Positions 12,617-20,468 of a stretch of 64,000 nt of DNA are shown here, in pieces. The first letter of the stretch is position 1. Each line of letters opens with the position of its first letter. Source of the DNA: CAIMFV01 sp040757715 (GTDB lineage Bacteria > Pseudomonadota > Alphaproteobacteria > Caulobacterales > Caulobacteraceae); contig JBFLWS010000001.1 in NCBI GenBank assembly GCA_040757715.1, positions 279,475 through 343,474 on the forward strand, written 5' to 3'. Both the position numbers and the translations under genes were made by a program. A model generated the notes under the pieces. The model was given only the letters and a program-made list of their open reading frames with translations, searched no databases and was not told where the DNA came from.

Positions 12617-13919
12617 AGCGCAGCGCCTCCACCGGATCGAGGCGGGCGGCCTGCCAGGCCGGGGGCAAGGTGGCGACGAAGCTGGCGAGGATCGACCAGA
12701 GCATGACCAGGGCCACCTCGCCCCAGTCGATCTTGGCCGGCAGGCGGGAGAGGAAATAGACGTCGGAGGCGAACACCTTGGTCCCGGTGACGAATTCGAT
12801 CAGCTGCTGGATGGGGTCGATATAGACGCAGATCAGCGAGCCGAACACGAGGCCGGTGAGCGCGCCCGACACGCCCACGATGGAGCCGACCATGAAGAAG
12901 ATGCGCAACACCGCCCCCCGGCTCGCCCCCATGGTGCGTAGGATGGCGATGTCGCGGCTCTTGTTCTTCACCAGCATGATCAGGCCGGAAATGATATTCA
13001 TGGCGGCGATGGCCACGATGCCCATGAGGATGAGGCGCATGGCGTTGCGCTCGACGACGAGGGCGCCGAGATAGGCGCGGTTGCGATCAAGCCAAGTGGT
13101 GATCACGGTTCCCGACCCGGCGGCCTTCATCACCGCGGGCGCCATGGCCTCGGTGTGGTCGGGATCGTCCAGCTTCACCTCGATGACGTCGACGCTATCG
13201 CCGCGGCCGAAGAAGAGCTGGGCCTGTTCCAGCGGCATATAGACAAAGGCGGCGTCATACTGGCTCATGCCCACGGTGAAGACGCCATCCACCGTATAGG
13301 GCTTGCGGCGCGGCGCGGCGCCGAAGGCGGTGGCCCCGCCCGAGGCGGAGATGATGGTCATGCTATCGCCCGCCTTGACGCCCAGACTTTCGGCCAGCCC
13401 CGATCCCGCGAGCACTAGGTCGCCCCCCTCCTCGCCCTCGCCGAAGCCCCGCATGGAGCCGTCCTTGAGGGTCTTGGACACCAGCGTGGTGGCCTTCACG
13501 TCAGCCGCGCGCATGCCGCGGACGATGGCCCCGGAGACCTGGTTCGGGCCGATGACCATGGCCTGGGCCTCGACGATGGGGGCGGCCTGGACCACGCCGG
13601 GAATGGCTCGCAGGCGGCTCAGCATGGCCTCGCGACCGGAGCCGTTGATGGCCGGGCCCTGGAGGTAGATGTGGCCGTTGAAGCCGGCGATGCGGTTCAC
13701 CAGCTCGGCGCGGAAGCCGTTCATGATCGACATGGTGACGATGAGCACCATCACCGCCAGCATGACGCCGACGAAGCTGATGATGGAGATGATCGCCACG
13801 CCGCCGTTCTTGCGCTTGGTGCGCAGGTAGCGCAGGGCCAGGGTCCGCTCCCACAGGCCGAACGGCTTGGAGGCCAGGGTCGGCTTGGAGTTTAAGGACG
13901 ACTGGGCCGGATCGCTCAC
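12609..13919 (-). CDS. lolC: lipoprotein-releasing ABC transporter permease LolC/LolE
   Basis: Membrane subunit of the lipoprotein release machine. 436 residues: a cytoplasmic N-terminus, TM1 (VAIISIISFVGVMLAVMVLI, about 41-60), a large periplasmic domain (about 70-290), then three C-terminal helices (MRLILMGIVAIAAMNIISGL; IFFMVGSIVGVSGALTGLVF; EVALVMLWSILASFVATLPP) ending in the conserved PAWQAARLDPVEALRYE. The fold and terminal motif define the LolC/LolE family. Only one permease gene accompanies lolD here, so it may act as a homodimer (LolF-type), as in many alphaproteobacteria; I therefore do not insist on C versus E. Its ATG overlaps the proS stop (ATGA). Confidence 0.92.
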
Positions 13920-15235
13920 GCGCCCACCTTGGCGAGGGCTTCGGCCAGCGGCAGGGTGAGGCGCTCGCCGGTGGCGCGGCGCTTCAGCTCCACCACGCCC
14001 TCGGCCACGCCCTTGGGCCCGACAATGAGCTGCCAGGGCAGGCCGATCAGATCCATGGTGGCGAACTTGGCCCCGGCCCGCTCAGACGTGTCGTCGTAGA
14101 GCGGCTCCTTGCCGGCGGCGGCAAGGGCGCGATAGGCCTCCTCGCACACGCCATCCACCGCCGCATCGCCCGGGCGCATATTGATGATGCCGACGCCATA
14201 GGGGGCGACGCTGTCCGGCCAGATGATGCCGCCCTCGTCGTGGCTCGCCTCGATGATGGCGCCGAGGAGGCGCGAGACGCCCACGCCATAGGAGCCCATC
14301 TGCGCCGGGCGCTCCACCCCGTCGGGGCCGGCGATGAGGGCGCGCATGGGCTTGGAATATTTCTCGCCGAAGAAGAACACCTGGCCCACCTCGATGCCGC
14401 GGGTCTCGCGGCGGCGTTCGGCCGGCACCTCGGCCTCATAGCGGGCCGGATCGTGCACGTCCTCGGTGGCGGCGTAGAGGGTGGTCCACTGGCGCACGAT
14501 GTCGGTGAGATCGCCGTCATAGTCCACGTCGGCGGGCGGGATCGGCAGGCTGAGCACGTTCTCGTCGCAAAAGACCACGCTCTCGCCGGTCTCGGCCAGC
14601 ACGATGAACTCGTGCGACAGGTCGCCGCCGATGGGGCCGGTCTCGGCCCGCATGGGAATGGCGGTGAGGCCCATGCGCGCAAAGGTGCGCAGATAGGCCG
14701 TGAACATGCGGTTGTAGCTCCTGCGCCCGGCCTCTTCGTCCACGTCGAAGGAATAGGCGTCCTTCATCAGGAACTCGCGGCCGCGCATGACGCCGAAGCG
14801 CGGGCGCTGCTCGTCGCGGAACTTCCACTGGATGTGGTAGAGGTTCTTGGGCAGGTCCTTGTAGCTGCGCACGGACGAGCGGAAGATCTCGGTGATCATC
14901 TCCTCGTTGGTGGGGCCGTACAGCATCTCGCGCTCGTGGCGGTCGGTGATGCGCAGCATCTCGAGGCCGTAGTCGTCATAGCGGCCGCTCTCGCGCCACA
15001 GGTCGGCGAGCTGCAAGGTGGGCATGAGGAGTTCGATGGCCCCGGCCCGGTCCATTTCCTCGCGCACGATCTGCTCGATCTTCTTCAGCACCCGGAAGCC
15101 CAGCGGCAGCCAGGCGTAGATGCCGGCGGCCTCCTGGCAGATCAGGCCGGCGCGCAGCATCAGGCGGTGGGAGACGATCTGCGCCTCGGAGGGCGTCTCT
15201 TTCAGGACGGGCAGGAAAAAGCGCGACAGGCGCAT
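13916..15235 (-). CDS. proS: prolyl-tRNA synthetase (short alphaproteobacterial type)
   Basis: Class II aminoacyl-tRNA synthetase charging tRNA-Pro. At 439 residues it lacks the approximately 180-residue editing insertion of E. coli ProRS, the form usual in alphaproteobacteria. Motif 1 (REEMDRAGAIELLMPTLQ, about 57-74), motif 2 (FRDEQRPRFGVMRGREFLMK, residues 133-152) and motif 3 (GSYGVGVSRLLGAIIE, about 312-327) are intact, followed by the anticodon-binding domain. It is followed immediately by lolC and lolD with overlapping start/stop codons, an alphaproteobacterial linkage. Confidence 0.96.
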   Translation of the reverse strand: MRLSRFFLPVLKETPSEAQIVSHRLMLRAGLICQEAAGIYAWLPLGFRVLKKIEQIVREEMDRAGAIELLMPTLQLADLWRESGRYDDYGLEMLRITDRHEREMLYGPTNEEMITEIFRSSVRSYKDLPKNLYHIQWKFRDEQRPRFGVMRGREFLMKDAYSFDVDEEAGRRSYNRMFTAYLRTFARMGLTAIPMRAETGPIGGDLSHEFIVLAETGESVVFCDENVLSLPIPPADVDYDGDLTDIVRQWTTLYAATEDVHDPARYEAEVPAERRRETRGIEVGQVFFFGEKYSKPMRALIAGPDGVERPAQMGSYGVGVSRLLGAIIEASHDEGGIIWPDSVAPYGVGIINMRPGDAAVDGVCEEAYRALAAAGKEPLYDDTSERAGAKFATMDLIGLPWQLIVGPKGVAEGVVELKRRATGERLTLPLAEALAKVGA

Positions 15236-15373
15236 GCGGCCTCCAGGACAAGGGGTGAGCGGACATAGCGCCGGTGGCCCTTGTTTGGCAACGCCGGGGC
15301 GCAGGTGAGGCGCCCTCGCCTGGTAGCGCCGGCGCCGAAGCCTGGGGCTTCAGCATCATCCCAAGCCAATAGT

Positions 15374-15418
15374 TACGCTAGTTGCGTATTTTGATTGCCT
15401 TTATACGCCAGTAGCGTA
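15374..15418. promoter_or_regulatory. paired operator TACGC-N5-GCGTA ahead of the HigBA module
   Basis: Two 15-bp dyads, TACGCTAGTTGCGTA (15374-15388) and TACGCCAGTAGCGTA (15404-15418), centred 30 bp apart just before the GTG at 15428. Their arrangement forms a larger imperfect inverted repeat. Antitoxin autoregulation through such paired sites is standard for type II modules. The same dyad precedes the orphan HigA-like gene near 52.3 kb. Confidence 0.75.
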
Positions 15419-15427
15419 AATTAAGGC

Positions 15428-15745
15428 GTGGAAATTTTTCGCACCAAGGCGTTCGAACGTTGCGTCCGGACCCTAGGGGTGACGGATGAGACGGTGCAAG
15501 CCCTCGAAGCCGCTATCGCCGCCGATCCAGATGCAGGCGATGTGATCAGAGGCTTGAAAGGCGCACGCAAGATTCGCTTCGCCATGGCCGGCAAAGGCAA
15601 GAGCGGCGGCGGGCGCGCGATCTATGTCGTGGTGCGGGTCAGGGACGTCGCCTACCTGCTCCTGGCCTACGCCAAGTCCGCGCAGGCGGAAATTTCCAAT
15701 GACCAGCGCAAGGCCATCAAAGCCTTCATCGAGGGACTGCCGTGA
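15428..15745 (+). CDS. RelE/HigB-family toxin
   Basis: 105-residue type II toxin. The core LKGARKIRFAMAGKGKSGGG (about residues 49-68) followed by AIYVVVRV...VAYLLLAYAKS is the hallmark of the RelE-superfamily HigB-like mRNA interferases, with the basic KxxKSGG patch binding RNA. The C-terminal NDQRKAIKAFIEGL helix is also typical. The GTG start at 15428 is supported by AAGG five bases upstream and by the operator just before it. It is followed by the antitoxin with a four-base overlap (the ATG of the antitoxin lies at 15742). Cleavage of translated mRNAs is inferred from the family. Confidence 0.85.
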   Translation: MEIFRTKAFERCVRTLGVTDETVQALEAAIAADPDAGDVIRGLKGARKIRFAMAGKGKSGGGRAIYVVVRVRDVAYLLLAYAKSAQAEISNDQRKAIKAFIEGLP

Positions 15746-16065
15746 AGATCGTCGAGCACGACACTGAGTTTGGACGGGACCTGCTGGAAAGCCTGCAGGA
15801 AGTCCGAGATCACCTGGACGGAAAACTCGCCCTGCCAGGACGAGTGGTGGCGCCGATGACCGCCGAGCAGGTCAAGGCGATCCGCAAGCGCGTGGCCAAG
15901 AGCACTAAAGCATTCGAGCGCCGTTTTCGGGTTCCCGCCCGCACCGTGGAGGGGTGGGAGCAAGGCCGCCGGATCGATATCGCTGCGGCCGTGCTGATGA
16001 CCGTGATCGCCAAGGACCCCGAGGCGGTGGAGCGAGCTCTGGCCGAAGATCAGGACGCAGCGTAA
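15742..16065 (+). CDS. HigA-like helix-turn-helix antitoxin
   Basis: 107-residue partner of the preceding toxin and probable repressor of the pair. The N-terminal 35 residues (EFGRDLLESLQEVRDHLDGK) are the toxin-facing region. An HTH follows, MTAEQVKAIRKRVAKSTKAF, then ERRFRVPARTVEGWEQGRR, where ARTVEGWEQGRR is the recognition helix, and the end reads VIAKDPEAVERAL. This recognition segment is closely like RTVQGWEAGRK in the orphan regulator at 52350, which has the same operator sequence. Toxin-first gene order and overlap are typical of higBA. Confidence 0.85.
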   Translation: MKIVEHDTEFGRDLLESLQEVRDHLDGKLALPGRVVAPMTAEQVKAIRKRVAKSTKAFERRFRVPARTVEGWEQGRRIDIAAAVLMTVIAKDPEAVERALAEDQDAA

Positions 16066-16083
16066 CCGACCAGCCTAAAGCGC

Positions 16084-16338
16084 TCAGCCCGGCAGGTCCG
16101 GCAGGCGGATTAGGTGGAAGGTGTAGGTGATCCAGATGGCGGCGGTGACAATCGCCGCCACCCACGACGTCGTCAGGAACTTCTTTTTGATGTTGGGGTT
16201 CACCGGCGCGCCGGGGTCGTTGCCCGGCTCCGGTGCGCTGCCGTCCTCGGTGTGATTGCGCACGCCGAGGGGCAGGATGGCGAAGAGACAGATCCACCAG
16301 GTGACGAAATAGATGGAGAGGGTCCAGACGAGGCCCAT
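16084..16338 (-). CDS. DUF1467 family small membrane protein
   Basis: 84 residues with two membrane helices (LVWTLSIYFVTWWICLFAIL, about 3-22; TSWVAAIVTAAIWITYTF, about 57-74) separated by a loop GVRNHTEDGSAPEPGNDPGA that matches the DUF1467 pattern. Function is unknown. The ATG at 16338 is two bases after the stop of the epimerase gene, and the gene follows mce in many alphaproteobacteria, often upstream of proS. Longer in-frame starts would lie inside mce and are rejected. Confidence 0.85.
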   Translation of the reverse strand: MGLVWTLSIYFVTWWICLFAILPLGVRNHTEDGSAPEPGNDPGAPVNPNIKKKFLTTSWVAAIVTAAIWITYTFHLIRLPDLPG

Positions 16339-16340
16339 GC

Positions 16341-16763
16341 TCAGTGGGCGCCCTTCGGCGTCTCCATCAGCTCCACCAGAACGCCGCCCATGTTCTTGGG
16401 ATGCAGGAAGATCACCGGCACGCCGTGGGCGCCCATGCGCGGCTCGCCCGTGCCCAAGACCGTCGCCCCCTTGGCGCGCATGTCGTCGCGGGCGGCGTAG
16501 ATGTCTTCCACCTCGAAGCACACATGGTGCTGGCCGCCGGCGGGGTTCTTGGCCAGGAAGCCGACGATGGGGGACTTGTCGTCATAGGGTTCGATGAGCT
16601 CGATCTGCGAATTGGGCAGGTTGACGAAGCACACCCACACGCCCTGTTCCGGCATGGCCCACTTCTCGGTGATGGAGGTGGCGCCGAGCACGTCGCGATA
16701 GAGCTTCACGCTCTCGTCGATGGAGGGGGTGGCCACGCCCACGTGGTTCAGCTTGCCGATCAT
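16341..16763 (-). CDS. mce: methylmalonyl-CoA epimerase
   Basis: Interconverts the (2R) and (2S) forms of methylmalonyl-CoA, linking propionyl-CoA catabolism to succinyl-CoA through the mutase. 140 residues of the VOC metalloenzyme fold; metal ligands are visible as His7 (LNHVGVA), the His pair in GGQHHVCFEVEDI (about 78-79) and the Glu in GVLVELME near 133. The family block GTGEPRMGAHG...VIFLHPKNMGG is intact. It is clustered with DUF1467 and downstream of RNase J, as in related genomes. Confidence 0.93.
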   Translation of the reverse strand: MIGKLNHVGVATPSIDESVKLYRDVLGATSITEKWAMPEQGVWVCFVNLPNSQIELIEPYDDKSPIVGFLAKNPAGGQHHVCFEVEDIYAARDDMRAKGATVLGTGEPRMGAHGVPVIFLHPKNMGGVLVELMETPKGAH

Positions 16764-16780
16764 GATCGCATCCGTTGTGT

Positions 16781-17248
16781 TCAGCAGCCCGGCGACTGCA
16801 GCGCGGGCGGCAAGTGGTAGAGCTCGCGCAAACCGCCCGAGGGCATGGACACGTCCATGATCCGCCAGGCGCCGTTCGGGCGTCGGCAGAGGGTGTAGCG
16901 GATTTTTGTCGGTTTGCCGAAATTTCTGAAGCTGGCGGCGACGTCGGCGCGCTCGGGCCCGGCGTTCACGGTGGCGATGGCCAGCTCAGTGATCTCGAAG
17001 TCCTGGGCGTCATAGCGGAAGTCGCCGTCGAGCAACGGGACCTCATGCCGACGGTCGGCTGCGGCCCGATCGCGCCAATAGGCCCGCGTGAGATCGGCGC
17101 TGAAATAGCGGGCGAAATCGCGATGACTGATGGGCATGTCCTTGGCCGCATAGAGGCGGTGGATCAGGGCTCCCGGAGTCGGGGGCGCTGGCGCGGCCAT
17201 GGCCGAGCTGGCGAGCAGGCCCCCACCGATCGCGATCAACAGCCGCAT
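16781..17248 (-). CDS. secreted protein of unknown function (DUF3828-like)
   Basis: 155 residues with a signal peptide (MRLLIAIGGGLLASSAMA, cleavage after Ala18) so it is probably periplasmic. The mature domain has the pattern of small alpha+beta NTF2-like/DUF3828 proteins: ARYFSADLTRAYWRDRAAAD near the start, then DFEITELAIATV and VAASFRNFGKPTKIRYTLCR and AWRIMDV, repeated beta-strands with a final Trp-Arg-Ile-x-Asp-Val. No catalytic motif is evident. It follows RNase J on the same strand with a short gap, suggesting co-transcription. Confidence 0.7.
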   Translation of the reverse strand: MRLLIAIGGGLLASSAMAAPAPPTPGALIHRLYAAKDMPISHRDFARYFSADLTRAYWRDRAAADRRHEVPLLDGDFRYDAQDFEITELAIATVNAGPERADVAASFRNFGKPTKIRYTLCRRPNGAWRIMDVSMPSGGLRELYHLPPALQSPGC

Positions 17249-17264
17249 GCTCGTCCTCCGTGGG

Positions 17265-18944
17265 TCAAACCCGAACGACGATGGTCTCCACCACCGGCCG
17301 GCGCTGCCAGATGCGCTGGCAGGCCTTCTTCACCGCGCGGTTCACCGCCGTCTCCACCTCATCGTCGGCCTGACGCAGCACCTTGTCGAGCCCCGTCACC
17401 GCGCGCTCGGCGCATTCGGCGAGATCATCGAGGGCCTCTTCCAGGTCGCGATCGCTCTCCCCCGGCAGGCCAATGGAGCGCACGTCGATGCCGTCGGCGA
17501 GGCGGCCCTTGCGGTCGATGGCCAGCGAGACGATCACCACCCCATTGTGGGCGGCGTGACGGCGCTCGCGCAGGGGCTCGGAGTTCTCCGGGGTCAGCAC
17601 TCGGCCGTCCACGAACAGGCGCGCGGCGGGGACCTCGTCGATGATCTCGGCCCGGCCCGGGGCGAGGCGCACCATGTCGCCGTTCCTGGGGGCCACTTGC
17701 TCAGGCACCTGCAGGTCCTTGGCGAAGGCCATGTGCTCCAGCAGGTGCCGGCGCTCGCCGTGGGTGGGGACGGCGATGCGCGGCCGCACCCAGTGGTACA
17801 TGTCCGAGAGCTCGTCCCGGCACGGGTGGCCGGACACGTGAATGCCCGGATGGTCGCGGTCGCTGTAGAGGCGCACGCCGCGGTCGGCGAGCTTGTTCTG
17901 CAGATTGCGGATGGCGATCTCGTTGCCCGGGATCACCCTTGAAGAGAAGACGCAGCAATCCCCCTGCCCCAGGCTCACATGCGGGTGCGAGCCGTCGGCG
18001 ATGCGGGCGAGCGCCGCGCGCGGCTCGCCCTGGCTGCCGGTGCAGAGGTAGAGGATCTTGTCGGACGGGAAATAGCCCGCCTCCTGCTCGGTGACGAAGG
18101 GCGCCACGTCCTTGAGGAAGCCCACGGAGCGCGCCGCGGCGGCCATGCGCAACATGGAGCGGCCGATGAGGCAGACCCGCCGATCCGCCGCCTCGGCCGC
18201 ACGGATGACGCTGTCCATGCGCGCCACGTTGGAGGCGAAGCAGCCCACGGCCACCTTGCCCGAGAGACTGCCGATGAGCCGGGTCAGGGCCTCGCGCACG
18301 TCGGCCTCGGACCCGGCGCGGCCGTCCACGAACACGTTGGTGGAGTCGCACACCATGGCCAGCACCCCCTCGTCGCCGAGGCTGCGCAGGAACTCCACGT
18401 CCGTGGCCCCGCCCAGCAGCGGGTCGGGATCGATCTTCCAGTCGCCGGTATGCAGGATGGTTCCCAGCGGCGTCTTGATGGCCAGGCCGTTGGGCTCGGG
18501 GATGGAGTGGGTGAGCGTGACAAGGGTCAGCTCGAACGGGCCGAGCTGGAAGGTCCCGCTGAGCGGCACCTCGGTGATGGACACCTCGTCGAGAATGCCG
18601 GCGTCACGCAGCTTCTCCCGCACCAGGAAGGCGGTGAAGGGCGTCGCATAGACGGGCGCCTTCAGCTGCGGCCACAGCCAGCCCACCGCGCCGATATGGT
18701 CCTCGTGGGCGTGGGTGAGCACGATGCCGAGGATGTCGTCGGCGTGTTCAGCGATGAAAGCCGGGTCGGGCAGGATAATCTCCACCCCGGGCGTGGTCAG
18801 ATCGCCGAAGGTGACGCCGAGGTCCACCACGATCCACTTGCGATCATGGGGCGGGCCGAAACCGTAGAGATTGAAATTCATGCCGATCTCGTTGGACCCG
18901 CCGAGCGGCAGGAACACGAGCTCGTTGTTTTGGGACGCCTTCAC
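17265..18944 (-). CDS. rnj: ribonuclease J
   Basis: Metallo-beta-lactamase/beta-CASP ribonuclease with endonuclease and 5'-3' exonuclease activity, acting in mRNA turnover and rRNA maturation. 559 residues. The HxHxDH motif HAHEDH is at 78-83, preceded by LGGSNEIGMNFNLYG, the typical RNase J opening. Further ligands are in ILHTGDWK and DSTN, and beta-CASP motifs (LCTGSQGEPRAALARIADG; HVSGHPCRDELSDMYHWVRP) follow. Its ATG overlaps the coaX stop (ATGA). Co-location with birA-coaX downstream of nuoN is a conserved alphaproteobacterial block. Confidence 0.95.
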   Translation of the reverse strand: MKASQNNELVFLPLGGSNEIGMNFNLYGFGPPHDRKWIVVDLGVTFGDLTTPGVEIILPDPAFIAEHADDILGIVLTHAHEDHIGAVGWLWPQLKAPVYATPFTAFLVREKLRDAGILDEVSITEVPLSGTFQLGPFELTLVTLTHSIPEPNGLAIKTPLGTILHTGDWKIDPDPLLGGATDVEFLRSLGDEGVLAMVCDSTNVFVDGRAGSEADVREALTRLIGSLSGKVAVGCFASNVARMDSVIRAAEAADRRVCLIGRSMLRMAAAARSVGFLKDVAPFVTEQEAGYFPSDKILYLCTGSQGEPRAALARIADGSHPHVSLGQGDCCVFSSRVIPGNEIAIRNLQNKLADRGVRLYSDRDHPGIHVSGHPCRDELSDMYHWVRPRIAVPTHGERRHLLEHMAFAKDLQVPEQVAPRNGDMVRLAPGRAEIIDEVPAARLFVDGRVLTPENSEPLRERRHAAHNGVVIVSLAIDRKGRLADGIDVRSIGLPGESDRDLEEALDDLAECAERAVTGLDKVLRQADDEVETAVNRAVKKACQRIWQRRPVVETIVVRV

Positions 18945-19717
18945 GAAACGGCTCCGACATTGCGGCGCCAGATTTCCAGCATGCCGCGGATGGTGAGATC
19001 AGGATCAAAATGCTCGATGGAGCCGGTGGCGCCTTCGAACAGGGAGGCGACGCCCCCCGTGCCGATGACGGTCATGGGCTGGCCGTACTCGGCCTTGATG
19101 CGCGCCACCAGCCCCTCGATGAGGCTGACATAACCCCAGAAGATGCCGGACTGCATGGCGGACACCGTGTCCTTGCCGATGATCTTGCCGGGCTTCTGGA
19201 TGGCCACCCGCGGCAGACGCGCCGCGGCCTGGTGCAGGGCCTGCACCGACAGATTGACGCCCGGCGCGATGATGCCGCCCTCGAAGCCGCCGTCTGCGCC
19301 GACGATGTCGAAGGTGGTGGCGGTGCCGCTGTCGATGACGATCAAGGGGCCCGGATAGGCGATGTGGGCGCCCACGGCGTTCACCAGACGGTCGGCGCCG
19401 GCTTCGCTGGGCTTATCGATGCGCACGGGGATGTCGAGACGGGCGTTCTCGCCGATCACCAGCGGCTCCACATGCAGATAGCGGCGGGCCAGGTTGCGCA
19501 GGTTGAACATGGATTGCGGCACCACGCTCGATATGATGCAGCCGCGCATGTCATTGAACTTGCGCCCGTCCATGTCGAGCAGCTGGTGCAGCCAGACAGC
19601 GTATTCGTCGGCCGTGCGCGAGGAGTCGGTGGCGGCGCGCCACTGGGCCACCCACCGCTCGCCGTCATGGATGGCGAACATGGTGTTGGTGTTGCCCTGC
19701 TCGATGGCCAAAAGCAT
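18941..19717 (-). CDS. coaX: type III pantothenate kinase
   Basis: First step of coenzyme A synthesis, phosphorylating pantothenate; the CoaX type is insensitive to CoA feedback and needs a monovalent cation. 258 residues of the ASKHA fold. The phosphate-1 motif reads IEQGNTNTMFAI, with Glu6 where many homologues have Asp. GADRLVNAVGAHIAYPGPLI, then VIDSGTATTFDIV, and GGIIAPGVNLS are the substrate and phosphate-2 blocks. It lies between birA and RNase J on the same strand with three bases to birA. Confidence 0.94.
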   Translation of the reverse strand: MLLAIEQGNTNTMFAIHDGERWVAQWRAATDSSRTADEYAVWLHQLLDMDGRKFNDMRGCIISSVVPQSMFNLRNLARRYLHVEPLVIGENARLDIPVRIDKPSEAGADRLVNAVGAHIAYPGPLIVIDSGTATTFDIVGADGGFEGGIIAPGVNLSVQALHQAAARLPRVAIQKPGKIIGKDTVSAMQSGIFWGYVSLIEGLVARIKAEYGQPMTVIGTGGVASLFEGATGSIEHFDPDLTIRGMLEIWRRNVGAVS

Positions 19718-19720
19718 GGA

Positions 19721-20467
19721 TCAGCCCTCCAACGGGAATACGTCGCCCGCGCTCACGCGGCGCACCTGACCATCGGCGAGGCGCACGCGCAATGCGCCGT
19801 CGAGTTCAAGCGCTTCGGCCACGCCGGCGAACTGTTCGCTATCGAGGCGCACCTGGCAGGGCGCGCCCAAACCTTGAGCCCGATCGGTCCAGGCCTCGGC
19901 GATGGCGGCGAAACCCTGCGTGTCCCAGACCCGCATCCAGCGGGCGAATGCCGCATCGAGGCGCTCCAGGGCCGCGTCGGCGGCAGGTGAGGCGACGGCC
20001 TCGCCCGCCAGGTGGTCGGCGATGGCGCTGGCGGGGCGCTCCACGTCGCTGGGGGCGCCGGCGAGGTTCACACCCACGCCGATGGCGAGCCAGAGCCCGT
20101 CCCTCTCCTTCAGTCGCCCGGAATCGATCAGGATGCCGCTGACCTTGCCGCCTGCCAGCAGCACGTCATTGGGCCATTTCAGCTTGACGAGGGTGGGCGG
20201 GGCGAAACTCGCCACCAGCTCGTGTACGGCGAGGGCCATGACGAAGGAGACCTGCGCGGCTTCAGCCGGCGGGCGGGCGGTGGTGGTGAGGAGCGTGGCC
20301 GCCAGGTCGCCAGGGCCGGTGGACCAGCTTCGCCCGCGCCGACCGCGCCCGGCGGTCTGCACTTGCGCGGTGATCCACAAGGGTCCCGCCTCTCCGGCCT
20401 CGGCCCGGCGGCGGGCCTCCAGATTGGTGGAATCGACGGCCGCGAGGGCCAGGACATTGAGACCCAA
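19721..20467 (-). CDS. birA: biotin--[acetyl-CoA-carboxylase] ligase
   Basis: Attaches biotin to the carrier protein of acetyl-CoA carboxylase via biotinyl-AMP. The biotin-binding GRGRRGRSW motif is at about residues 40-48, with KLKWPNDVLLAGGKVSGIL and IGVGVNLAGAP following. There is no N-terminal DNA-binding domain, so it is the monofunctional class. A TTG at 20467 just after the nuoN stop is chosen, giving 248 residues starting LGLNVLALAAVDSTN; the only upstream ATG lies deep within nuoN in another frame. The weak start suggests translational coupling to nuoN. Confidence 0.88.
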   Translation of the reverse strand: MGLNVLALAAVDSTNLEARRRAEAGEAGPLWITAQVQTAGRGRRGRSWSTGPGDLAATLLTTTARPPAEAAQVSFVMALAVHELVASFAPPTLVKLKWPNDVLLAGGKVSGILIDSGRLKERDGLWLAIGVGVNLAGAPSDVERPASAIADHLAGEAVASPAADAALERLDAAFARWMRVWDTQGFAAIAEAWTDRAQGLGAPCQVRLDSEQFAGVAEALELDGALRVRLADGQVRRVSAGDVFPLEG

Positions 20468-20468
20468 C

